NCBI GenBank assembly: GCA_938091165.1
Contig: CALKNK010000040.1
Coordinates: 1 to 9,195 of the forward strand
DNA length: 9,195 nucleotides
Source of the DNA: an uncultured Ilumatobacter sp.
GTDB lineage: Bacteria > Actinomycetota > Acidimicrobiia > Acidimicrobiales > Ilumatobacteraceae
Direction: 5' to 3'
The stretch's first letter is position 1. Every line of letters begins with the position of its first letter. The translations under genes were made by a program, and so were the position numbers. Below the pieces are notes generated by a model. That model saw only the letters and a list, made by a program, of their open reading frames with translations. It was not told where the DNA came from and searched no databases. Shown piece after piece: positions 1 through 5,190 of the stretch.

Positions 1-74
1 CAAATTTTTGCGACGCCTATAAAAGCAGGTCGACAGTGAATTCCGATGCCGAACCACGTAGTTCTTGCGATGCT

Positions 75-461
75 TCAGAACGACAGTGTCGTGTCGGCGA
101 GGGCGCTCATCGCAACCACACCAGGCGGTCCGCTCCACTCCAGGTCCAGACCCCCGGCGAGCACCTCGTCGGCATTGTCCGGAGTGACCCCGACCACAGC
201 CTGCGATCCGGTCGAGCATGCGATCGATGCCCCTGACGCCAACTGATCCAACATTGCCCTTGAGGCACCATCTGGCATCCCGACCCGTAAGTCAATCGCG
301 TTGATGTAGTCGGCGTGCAGCAACTTGACCGAGTGCGAGGCAAAGAACGTCTGCACCTGATGGCCATCGCTGACCGCTTGCGCGGCGCACGCCAACCCGA
401 CGACACACTTGCGCGGATCAACATCCGGATCGGTCGAGAACATAACGAAGAACTTCGCCAC
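75..461 (-). CDS. DsrE/DsrF-like sulfur-relay family protein
   Basis: A 128-aa soluble protein with the pattern of the DsrE/F fold. It opens with a hydrophobic strand (FFVMF, residues 4-8). Next comes an aspartate/cysteine-containing loop (DPDVDPRKC, 11-19) and a helix with Cys25 (VVGLACAAQAV). A second strand follows (VQTFF, 36-40), and later ACSTGS with Cys82, where family members often carry the reactive cysteine. DsrE-family proteins carry or transfer sulfur in relay systems, but many small actinobacterial members have no known role, so only the fold-level call is made. No partner such as DsrF, DsrH or TusA is in the window. The chosen start is GTG at 461, preceded by GAGGCGGAG as ribosome-binding site; an in-frame TAG at 480-482 limits any extension. 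It is the last gene of the small-protein cluster, 97 bp after the gene ending at 559, so it could be co-transcribed or have its own promoter. Family assignment is fairly sure, function is not. Confidence 0.8.
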   Translation of the reverse strand: MAKFFVMFSTDPDVDPRKCVVGLACAAQAVSDGHQVQTFFASHSVKLLHADYINAIDLRVGMPDGASRAMLDQLASGASIACSTGSQAVVGVTPDNADEVLAGGLDLEWSGPPGVVAMSALADTTLSF

Positions 462-558
462 CTCCGCCTCAGTCTTCTGCTAGAGGGACGGTGAGGGCAA
501 CTCCCCCCTCAGGGTTGCACCGAAATGTAGCTACCGAAATCGTTGACATGTGTCCCCT

Positions 559-861
559 TTAACTCGCCATCAGTTTCATCATGTCCTCAGTGGACACGAA
601 TGGGCCGGATGACTCGACTTCGAAGAGTTGTTCCGCCGCGAGTCGTGCAATGACCCGAGATGATGATTCAACATCTGGATAGGTGTTGACATTGATGAAT
701 TTGCCAATTCCTGCAGCGAAACCTCCGACGATGGTCTCAGCATTGCCTTCGCCGAGGATTTCGAACTGCCGGGTGATGAGGGCGTTCCATTGATCAGAAC
801 CCATGGCAACGCCGTCGTAAGCGCGACCAGGTCGGCCGATTGAGAAAGATGTGTAACTCAT
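559..861 (-). CDS. Small single-domain alpha+beta protein, possible dimeric alpha/beta-barrel
   Basis: A 100-aa protein of unknown function. The sequence alternates a short strand (YTSFSIG, residues 3-9), a helix (about 18-34), a central hydrophobic stretch (AETIVGGFAAGIGKFINVNTY), a second helix rich in Ser and Ala (about 64-80) and a charged tail. That order resembles a ferredoxin-like or ABM-type domain. It loosely matches the second half of the 202-aa protein upstream: a GRP near the start, a Trp in the first helix, and an N-x-T strand before the second helix. This match is by eye and weak. The start ATG has GGAG nine bases upstream, and the stop TAG of the broken gene before it overlaps that ribosome-binding site, so the two were translationally linked when intact. 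No catalytic motif, signal peptide or membrane segment is visible. Confidence 0.75.
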   Translation of the reverse strand: MSYTSFSIGRPGRAYDGVAMGSDQWNALITRQFEILGEGNAETIVGGFAAGIGKFINVNTYPDVESSSRVIARLAAEQLFEVESSGPFVSTEDMMKLMAS

Positions 862-870
862 GATGATCTC

Positions 871-1229
871 CTAGTTGTAAATAGTTGTGACTTGTATGAC
901 TGCGATGAGTGAAATGTAGATGGCATTCGTTGCCCGATGGAACTGGAGCTGCGCCGGGTTTTTGGTTGCATCGCCAATCGGTGTCGCCCCATGTTTTCTA
1001 GCACCGACTTGTTCAGCATGATGTAGTCCTGCTGTGCAGCGTCGAACGAGAGTGTGCCGAACAATCCGATACCGGTCGCTGGGGTCGTCAATAACAGGAT
1101 GACGTCGTCGCCTCGGTCAAACACGATCACCTATTTGATTGCGGAAACCGCAATCAAATAGGTGAGTTGGGACGATCTCAGGCGATCAGAGATTTGCTTT
1201 CCAAGTTCTCAATATGTTGATTCGTTCAT
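871..1229 (-). pseudogene. Broken small membrane-protein gene: in-frame TGA and TAG, plus frameshift
   Basis: A gene-like unit starting at ATG 1229 with AAGGA eight bases upstream and ending at TAG 871-873, nine bases before the next start. The frame carries TGA at codon 7 (1209-1211) and TAG at 1131-1133 (codon 33), then reads on through VIVFDRGDD and VLENMG. Near the GGGG run (plus strand 987-990) the open frame changes by one base and continues as ATPIGDATKNPAQ to an IAVIQVTTIYN end. Total length is 359 nt; one extra base, for example a fifth G, gives 360 nt, an intact 119-aa product. Hydrophobic stretches (LTYLIAVSAI; VILLLTTPATGIGLFGTL; AIYISLIAVIQV) suggest two or three membrane helices. 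The family is not recognised. A gene caller may report only a GTG-started 90-aa ORF from 1130 to 858; its last 40 or so residues are the wrong frame. Clustered sequencing errors are the main alternative, since TGA and TAG act as normal stops elsewhere in the window. Confidence 0.6.
1127..1165. repeat. Perfect palindrome, 18-bp stem with AAA loop
   Basis: The left arm (TCACCTATTTGATTGCGG, 1127-1144) is the exact reverse complement of the right arm (1148-1165), separated only by AAA at 1145-1147. It lies inside the broken membrane-protein gene and contains its in-frame TAG (1131-1133) and the GTG that could restart translation (1128-1130). The stem is not GC-rich and has no T-run on either side, so it is a poor fit for an intrinsic terminator. 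Confidence 0.9.
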
Positions 1230-1255
1230 CGTTGTGATCCTTTTTGAACAGTCGT

Positions 1256-1546
1256 TTACAAAGAGACTTCGGCGAGGACGTCGAGGTCGGTGAATTGGAC
1301 GTCACCGACTTTTGCTGAGAACTCAGCTGCAGCGTTCTGCGTAATGTCGAGGTTGTTATTGAGTTCGGCTTCTTCAACAGAGTTGAAGAAGACAATCTGG
1401 ATGATTTTGCCCGGTCGGTTCCGATCAGCGCAGACGATGGCACGGCGGGCGTACGAGACACCCTTGCCTTCCTCTGCGTACTTGTTCAGCAACTCAACCG
1501 CTTCGGCGGAGTCCATGTCGAACTCCATAAGTTGTGCGTATGTCAT
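1256..1546 (-). CDS. 96-aa small alpha+beta protein, paralogue of the gene at 2852-3142
   Basis: A 96-aa soluble protein, unrecognised. Its order is a strand (YAQLMEFDM, residues 3-11), an acidic helix (SAEAVELLNKYAEEGKG, 13-29), a basic strand (ARRAIVC), a hydrophobic strand (IIQIVFF, 48-54), a second helix (SVEEAELNNNL), and a final strand with DLDVLAEV. This is the layout of dimeric alpha/beta-barrel domains (ABM/EthD-like). It aligns without gaps to the product of 2852-3142, about 49 of 96 residues identical by hand count, including LNKYAEEG, ARRA, QIVFF and EAE-NN. The start ATG at 1546 is preferred to ATG 1591, which would add a 15-residue unconserved leader and overlap the upstream gene. 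The ribosome-binding site is weak, but the upstream stop is only 13 bp away, suggesting translational coupling. There is no obvious catalytic residue set. Confidence 0.8.
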   Translation of the reverse strand: MTYAQLMEFDMDSAEAVELLNKYAEEGKGVSYARRAIVCADRNRPGKIIQIVFFNSVEEAELNNNLDITQNAAAEFSAKVGDVQFTDLDVLAEVSL

Positions 1547-1559
1547 CGATGCCGTCGAC

Positions 1560-2168
1560 TCAGAGCATGTTGCGACCGATGACACGACCAAGTACCTGAG
1601 TACCAGAGTCAGTCATGATCTGCATCGTTTTCGGATCAGCAAACATTTTGTTAGATGCGGACAAGAGATCATCGAGTGAATCTGTCCATGTAACGGCCGT
1701 TGCATTGAATGGTGCTGGGCCGGCGGCTACCGACATGAGCGACGTCAAACCGTTTGCTCCGTTTTGGATATGTGACCAGTTGTGGTCCATGTTGCTTTCC
1801 ATGGTTGCGTCATCGAGAGGACGGCCTGCCATGTACAGGATCGTTCCGTATTGACCTCGGCGCTCACCTCGCTCAGATTGCACCCGGAACAAAATCCGTC
1901 GGTTGACCTGCACCTGTGTGTCCTGCATCATTCCGACTAATTCGCTGTCTTGATAGAACCCTGCTTGTCCAGCCATTGCCGCATCAACTGAGTCGTACTC
2001 AAAGCCGATCACACACATGCCTGCCATCTCGCCACCCATGACGATTTCGGTCGCCGAGTATGAGCGCACTCCAAGTTTTTCGAGATTCCCGCTAACCCAT
2101 GTTTGGCTTGCCTCAGAGAAAGCTTTTTTGTCGCCTACATGAGCGAGCACTGAATATAAATAGGTCAT
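1560..2168 (-). CDS. 202-aa two-domain alpha+beta protein (internal duplication)
   Basis: First gene of the small-protein cluster. It appears to be two copies of one domain: residues 1-97 (YLYSVLAHVGD ... VNRRILFRV), a charged linker 98-106 (QSERGERRG), and residues 107-202 (YGTILYMAGRP ... LGRVIGRNML). Each half starts with a strand of Tyr and small hydrophobics, has a helix bearing a Trp (W24, W131), a central strand leading into an acidic stretch (YDSVDAAM; TDSLDDLL), and a closing basic strand (RRILFR; GRVIGRN). Fused dimeric alpha/beta-barrel domains form such a pseudo-dimer within one chain; some are monooxygenases or ligand-binding proteins. H129 in the second half is a possible heme or metal ligand, which is speculation. 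The ATG at 2168 follows AGGGG at a usable distance. There is no signal peptide or membrane segment. Coding call sure, fold likely, function unknown. Confidence 0.85.
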   Translation of the reverse strand: MTYLYSVLAHVGDKKAFSEASQTWVSGNLEKLGVRSYSATEIVMGGEMAGMCVIGFEYDSVDAAMAGQAGFYQDSELVGMMQDTQVQVNRRILFRVQSERGERRGQYGTILYMAGRPLDDATMESNMDHNWSHIQNGANGLTSLMSVAAGPAPFNATAVTWTDSLDDLLSASNKMFADPKTMQIMTDSGTQVLGRVIGRNML

Positions 2169-2448
2169 GGTGACGCCCCTTTTTTGATTTAATAGAATCC
2201 GATTTGGCTTATATCCTAAAGGAATGTAAGGCAGGAGAATGACGCCGCTGTTGCGGTGAGGTGAACAACTGGTTAACTAAAACGGTTGGGTCTGCTGCCT
2301 GAACAGGCCGGTCGCTTTGTGTGGTCGGGCGGGCGTTTCTACCTGACAAGCGACCCACCTAAGTTAGGTGAACTGCGGGCATCGACCCATGCTCCTAAGG
2401 CCCAACGCGTGACTTCGCTACCGGAACCACGGTGAGCCCCAGTGAGCG
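2169..2448. other. Gene-poor leader between tRNA terminator and small-protein cluster
   Basis: About 280 bp with no supported gene. On the minus strand just before the 202-aa gene there is an AT-rich stretch (roughly 2181-2220) with several -10-like hexamers (TAGGAT, TATAAG, TATTAA) but no convincing -35, so the cluster's promoter is probably here though its exact place is unclear. The region also holds two short palindromes: GCCTG-AA-CAGGC at 2297-2308 and CACCTAA-G-TTAGGTG at 2356-2370. Translations of this stretch look like random frames. Confidence 0.5.
2356..2370. promoter_or_regulatory. 15-bp palindrome, possible operator
   Basis: CACCTAA (2356-2362) and TTAGGTG (2364-2370) are exact reverse complements around a central G. 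It lies about 190 bp upstream of the first gene of the small-protein cluster. Its size and symmetry suit a dimeric repressor site, but no second copy was found and it could be chance. Confidence 0.3.
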
Positions 2449-2451
2449 AAA

Positions 2452-2495
2452 ACGAAAGAAGCCCCAGACAGAGAAACCGTCTCTGACCAGGGCTT
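2452..2495 (-). terminator. Rho-independent terminator of tRNA-Pro
   Basis: On the minus strand, seven bases after the tRNA, AAGCCCTGG pairs with CTGGGGCTT (two G-U pairs); then comes a T-T mismatch and a 6-bp inner stem CAGAGA/TCTCTG with a five-base loop at 2475-2479. The stem (2459-2495) is followed by CTTTCGTTTTCG, a T-rich though interrupted tail. The plus strand also has TTTTT after the stem, so it might work both ways, but no plus-strand gene reads into it. Confidence 0.8.
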
Positions 2496-2501
2496 TTTCT
2501 G

Positions 2502-2575
2502 TCGGGCTGACAGGATTTGAACCTGCGACCCCTTGTCCCCCAGACAAGTGCGCTACCAAGCTGCGCCACAGCCCG
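2502..2575 (-). tRNA. tRNA-Pro, anticodon GGG
   Basis: The minus strand folds as a complete cloverleaf: 7-bp acceptor stem CGGGCTG/CAGCCCG, D-arm GCGC-AGCTTGGTA-GCGC, anticodon stem CTTGT/ACAAG with loop CTGGGGG (anticodon GGG), variable loop GGGTC, and T-arm GCAGG-TTCAAAT-CCTGT. The discriminator base is A and the first pair is C1-G72, both usual for bacterial tRNA-Pro. The sequence after the discriminator is CAG, so CCA is not encoded and must be added by the CCA-adding enzyme. It decodes CCC and CCU codons. Confidence 0.97.
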
Positions 2576-2594
2576 TGGCATTTTTGACCCAGTA

Positions 2595-2621
2595 AATATA
2601 TGGGCCAGATGTGTTATTGAA
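2595..2621 (-). promoter_or_regulatory. Candidate promoter of tRNA-Pro
   Basis: On the minus strand, TATATT (2595-2600) lies 19 bases before the mature tRNA 5' end, and TTCAAT (2616-2621) lies 15 bases further upstream (16 if read as ATTCAA). The -10 box and its distance are good for a stable-RNA promoter; the -35 is approximate. Confidence 0.4.
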
Positions 2622-2654
2622 TCTCATTCTACCTTCCCGTTTCGCCCGTTAATG

Positions 2655-2682
2655 CACTGGCAAAACACTGGCAAACACTGGC
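2655..2682. repeat. Three CACTGGC repeats spaced one helical turn apart
   Basis: CACTGGC occurs at 2655-2661, 2666-2672 and 2676-2682, with A-rich spacers, start-to-start distances 11 and 10 bases. All copies face the same side of the DNA helix. They lie 80-107 bp upstream of the tRNA 5' end, beyond the candidate promoter. They could be an activator or nucleoid-protein array, or arm-type sites left by a lost integrase; no integrase gene is present. Confidence 0.5.
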
Positions 2683-2851
2683 CGCGCTTAGAGGCCCCAA
2701 CTCGCATGTTCCAACGGTGCGCTTCGCGCAGTTCTGTTGCAGCAGATTGGCTAGCCGAGGCCGGTGCTGGAGTGATCTGCTGAGCCATGTCTTTGGTCAA
2801 CGGGCTACGGCGGGTCTGTTTCCTTTTTGCCTAGGTCGTCGCAGAACTGGT

Positions 2852-3142
2852 TTAAATCGTGATGTCAGCGACAACGTCAACGTCGACGAACTTTATTTCT
2901 GAAGCAAGTTTGTTGAATTCTGCGCCGCTGCGCTGTGTTACAGCAAGTTCGTTGTTCGCCTCTGCCTCTTGAGCAGAGTCAAAAAAGACGATCTGCACCA
3001 AGCGGCCCTCTTGAGACCGGTCCCGGCCGATAACCGCTCGACGTGCGAACGTTTCCCCGCGTCCCTCCTCTGCGTATTTGTTTAGAAGACGAACAGCTTC
3101 TGCCTCGTCCATCTCGAACGACATGATCTGCACAAATGCCAT
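2852..3142 (-). CDS. 96-aa small alpha+beta protein, paralogue of the gene at 1256-1546
   Basis: The product has the same length and element order as the 1256-1546 protein: strand VQIMSFEM, acidic helix EAEAVRLLNKYAEEGRG, ARRAVI, strand LVQIVFF, helix AQEAEANNEL, and final strand KFVDVDVVADI. Identity is about 51% without gaps. The shared core (LNKYAEEG, QIVFF) and the many conservative exchanges elsewhere indicate both copies are under protein-level selection. No function is known. There is no Shine-Dalgarno site before ATG 3142; the leader instead holds a perfect palindrome at 3153-3167. It is transcribed toward the tRNA and seems to be a single-gene unit, with no clear terminator downstream. 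Confidence 0.8.
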   Translation of the reverse strand: MAFVQIMSFEMDEAEAVRLLNKYAEEGRGETFARRAVIGRDRSQEGRLVQIVFFDSAQEAEANNELAVTQRSGAEFNKLASEIKFVDVDVVADITI

Positions 3143-3152
3143 GGCGTTGTTC

Positions 3153-3167
3153 TAGCGGATGCCGCTA
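3153..3167. promoter_or_regulatory. Palindrome just upstream of the 96-aa gene start
   Basis: TAGCGG (3153-3158) and CCGCTA (3162-3167) are exact reverse complements around ATG, ending ten bases before the start codon of the gene at 2852-3142. The position suits a repressor operator or a leader hairpin that hides the start; the gene lacks a normal ribosome-binding site. Confidence 0.4.
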
Positions 3168-3498
3168 CTCGCGCGCATGCCGGACCTTGAAACTCAGGCT
3201 TCTGTGACCTCGTCACGACCGAAATCGCCGACGCCGCGAACTCGCTAGGTGTCGTCGTTACTGGAGGTCTAGTCGCCTGGGAATCCCGTCACTGTCTCAG
3301 GGCCAATGATGGTGCCTTTGCCTTTCAAACTCTGTCAGCGCTCCGGGCTCAGAGCGATTGCGCAAGTCAGGGCATCTCACATCACGGGTGATCTGGGTTA
3401 GACGGGTAGGTCACCAGCCGCCACTTTCCATATTTGCGAGACGCGGAATGATTTGGCCGCCGAAGCTGATCGATGAGCAAACGGCAAACGTAATACTT

Positions 3499-3513
3499 TG
3501 GCGGCCGCCGCCA
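3499..3513 (-). terminator. Possible terminator of the DUF512-der-zinc-ribbon unit
   Basis: TGGCGG and CCGCCA form a 6-bp GC-rich stem with a 3-base loop, 18 bp after the zinc-ribbon stop codon. There is no T-run after it on the minus strand, so this would be a weak or non-canonical terminator. Confidence 0.3.
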
Positions 3514-3531
3514 CTGCAACTAAGCGCCGAA

Positions 3532-3744
3532 TCAGACGAAGACAGCAACGAGACGCCACACCAGGTAGAGGGCAAGGGCGAAGATCATCAACTTGAAGTG
3601 CCATGGCGCCTTCTCATCTGTCGCTACGTCGCCGCCAGCGTGCTCACGAGCTTCGACAACCTGCTCGTCACATGCAGGACAGGTGCCGTCGTTATTCATT
3701 GCGTTCGGAGTCCAGTACTTCGCGCAGGGTTCACACCAAGGCAT
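3532..3744 (-). CDS. Small zinc-ribbon membrane protein
   Basis: A 70-aa protein with two CxxC knuckles (CEPC at residues 4-7 and CPAC at 22-25) that should bind one zinc. A charged linker follows (about 26-46), then a single C-terminal hydrophobic helix (about 50-69, FKLMIFALALYLVW), placing the ribbon on the cytoplasmic side if the tail is anchored in the usual way. It starts 3 bp after the der stop codon, with no clear ribosome-binding site, so translation is probably coupled to der. Small proteins of this layout next to der are, from memory, common in related actinobacteria; their role is unknown. The plus-strand open frames across it lack such motifs and are not genes. Confidence 0.85.
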   Translation of the reverse strand: MPWCEPCAKYWTPNAMNNDGTCPACDEQVVEAREHAGGDVATDEKAPWHFKLMIFALALYLVWRLVAVFV

Positions 3745-3747
3745 AGA

Positions 3748-5190
3748 TCAGGACCGTTTGCGAACGCGCATCTTGATTGGGGTCGAACCTAGTACGAGGT
3801 CCTCACGCAGCCGACGCTCGAGGTATCGGAGGTAGGTGCGGTCCAGCTCACGGTTGACAAACAGCGTAAAAGTCGGTGGATCAGTTGCACCTTGCACCGC
3901 GTACAGCACTTTTGCTCCTCCATTTGCTGGCTGAGCTTGCTGGGCCGCACCGATGATCTTGTTGACGCTCTTGGTTGGCACCCGCTTGTGATACTGACGA
4001 ATCGAGTCCTGCAACAACGGGTGCAGCTTGTGCACGTTCTTTCCGGACAGCGCTGAGATCTTGAGGACGGGAGCATCTCCGAGGAAGGCCAGCTTGCGCC
4101 TCACCTCGGATTGGATTTCCAAACGCGCATCCGAGCCGACCAGCTCCCACTTGTTAAGCACGATGATGATCGGGCAGCCCGATGCATCCACCCGCTCAGA
4201 AAGGCGTTGATCCTGACCGGTAACCCCAATCGTTGCATCAATAACCAGTAGTGCTATGTCAGAGTCATCAATAGCGCGAAGGGCACGGACAAGTGAGTAG
4301 TACTCCGCCGAGTCATCTATTTTGCCGCGCTTGCGCATACCTGCAGTGTCAACGAACACGATTGGCCCGTCCTCAGTCTCTACGAGGGTGTCGATTGCGT
4401 CGCGAGTGGTCCCGGCTAGGTCATGGACCACTGCCCGGTCAGTGCCCACTAAGTGGTTGAACAGCGTGCTCTTACCGACATTTGGTCTTCCGACGATCGC
4501 AACCCGCGGGGGCGGCTTGCCATCAAGGTCAATCAACGATTCGATAACGGCCAACTGATCCTCGTCGTACGCCTCTTCTTCCTCCGGCTGTTCGCTCCGC
4601 TCGGGAAAGAACGAGATGATCTTGTCGAGCAAGTCGCCAGCACGCCGCCCGTGGAGCGCGCTCGTGGGCATCGGCTCGCCCAGCCCCAGACCCATGTACT
4701 CCCAAATGTCATTCTCTCGGCGCTGGTTGTCGGCTTTGTTGGCGACGACGAGCACCTCAGTGCCGGATCGTCTAACCCAGTTTGCAATGAGCTGATCGTC
4801 ATCGGTCAACGACACGGAAGCATCGATAACAAACAACACCACGTCCGCTTCTTTTACTGCCTCTTCGACTTGTCGCGTGACTTTCTCGTCAAGTGCATCG
4901 CCGCCCGGCATCCAGCCTCCGGTGTCGACGATCAGAAATGGAGTCTCAAGCCATTCGGCCTCAAGTTCTTTGCGGTCCCGGGTGATGCCCGGCCGATCCT
5001 CGACAATTGCCTGCTGGCTACCGACAATTCGGTTGAACAACGTCGACTTGCCGACGTTGGGCCGGCCGATGATAACCACAGTCGGCAGATCGGCTGAAGG
5101 ATCCGCCGGAACGATCTCGCCCAAATCTGTGATGGAATCCGGATCCAGGTCGAGCGGATCGTCGGGCAATGCGGGGCGATCAGTACTCAT
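3748..5190 (-). CDS. der: Ribosome biogenesis GTPase Der (EngA)
   Basis: A 480-aa double GTPase required for maturation of the 50S ribosomal subunit. G domain 1 has GRPNVGKST (42-50), PGITR (67-71), DTGG (89-92), NKAD (151-154) and SAL (177-179). An acidic linker (about 197-211) precedes G domain 2: GRPNVGKST (234-242), AGTTR (259-263), DTAG (281-284), NKWE (346-349) and SAL (379-381). The C-terminal KH-like RNA-binding domain spans about 395-480 with a basic end (MRVRKRS). All nucleotide-binding motifs are intact. The 35-residue acidic N-terminal extension before the first strand is typical of actinobacterial Der. The start at ATG 5190 is chosen over the upstream ATG 5313 because it follows AGCAGGA, overlaps the DUF512 stop as ATGA, and removes an Arg/Pro-rich stretch that is only the wrong frame of DUF512. 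Confidence 0.97.
   Translation of the reverse strand: MSTDRPALPDDPLDLDPDSITDLGEIVPADPSADLPTVVIIGRPNVGKSTLFNRIVGSQQAIVEDRPGITRDRKELEAEWLETPFLIVDTGGWMPGGDALDEKVTRQVEEAVKEADVVLFVIDASVSLTDDDQLIANWVRRSGTEVLVVANKADNQRRENDIWEYMGLGLGEPMPTSALHGRRAGDLLDKIISFFPERSEQPEEEEAYDEDQLAVIESLIDLDGKPPPRVAIVGRPNVGKSTLFNHLVGTDRAVVHDLAGTTRDAIDTLVETEDGPIVFVDTAGMRKRGKIDDSAEYYSLVRALRAIDDSDIALLVIDATIGVTGQDQRLSERVDASGCPIIIVLNKWELVGSDARLEIQSEVRRKLAFLGDAPVLKISALSGKNVHKLHPLLQDSIRQYHKRVPTKSVNKIIGAAQQAQPANGGAKVLYAVQGATDPPTFTLFVNRELDRTYLRYLERRLREDLVLGSTPIKMRVRKRS

Larger units (their letters stand above)
2576..2851. other. Spacer upstream of tRNA-Pro; no gene seen
   Basis: Apart from the candidate tRNA promoter and the phased repeats at 2655-2682, nothing convincing is seen. 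A short inverted pair AGCAGAT / ATCTGCT (around 2741-2780) is spaced too widely to interpret. Short open frames on the plus strand here show no protein-like pattern. Confidence 0.5.
3143..3531. other. 389-bp spacer; no supported gene
   Basis: No convincing gene on either strand. A minus-strand stretch 3269-3334 reads as a protein-like C-terminus (GTIIGPETVTGFPGD then TAG), with another protein-like run just upstream beyond a TGA (3335-3337), but there is no start codon and a second TGA follows further up, so at most it is a decayed remnant. Short palindromes occur at 3153-3167 and 3499-3513. Confidence 0.5.

Noticed and set aside
492..511. TGAGGG/CCCTCA inverted repeat between the 100-aa and DsrE-like genes
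   Set aside because: Only six base pairs, no T-run on the transcribed strand, and competing pairings; too weak to call a terminator or attenuator.
871..1229. Stop-codon recoding (TGA as Trp or Sec, TAG read through) as an explanation for the broken gene
   Set aside because: TGA ends der, the DUF512 gene, the DsrE-like gene and the zinc-ribbon gene here, no selenocysteine-type stem was recognised, and a frame change is also needed.
1547..1591. 15-residue N-terminal extension of the 96-aa protein
   Set aside because: Absent from the paralogue at 2852-3142 and overlaps the coding end of the 202-aa gene.
2502..2575. tRNA-Pro as an integration site of a genomic island
   Set aside because: No integrase and no visible second copy of the tRNA 3' end within the window, so an island cannot be supported from this sequence alone.
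2339..2581. Minus-strand 80-aa open frame overlapping the tRNA
   Set aside because: Its N-terminal part (VAQLGSALVWGTRGRRFK) is the well-known spurious translation of a tRNA gene; the rest covers the terminator.
3269..3334. Protein-like tail GTIIGPETVTGFPGD on the minus strand
   Set aside because: There is no start codon between the upstream TGA (3335-3337) and the TAG at 3269-3271; another TGA lies further up. At best a decayed remnant, possibly chance.
3358..3792. Plus-strand 144-aa open frame
   Set aside because: It runs antisense to the zinc-ribbon gene and the end of der, and its residues show no domain pattern or ribosome-binding site.
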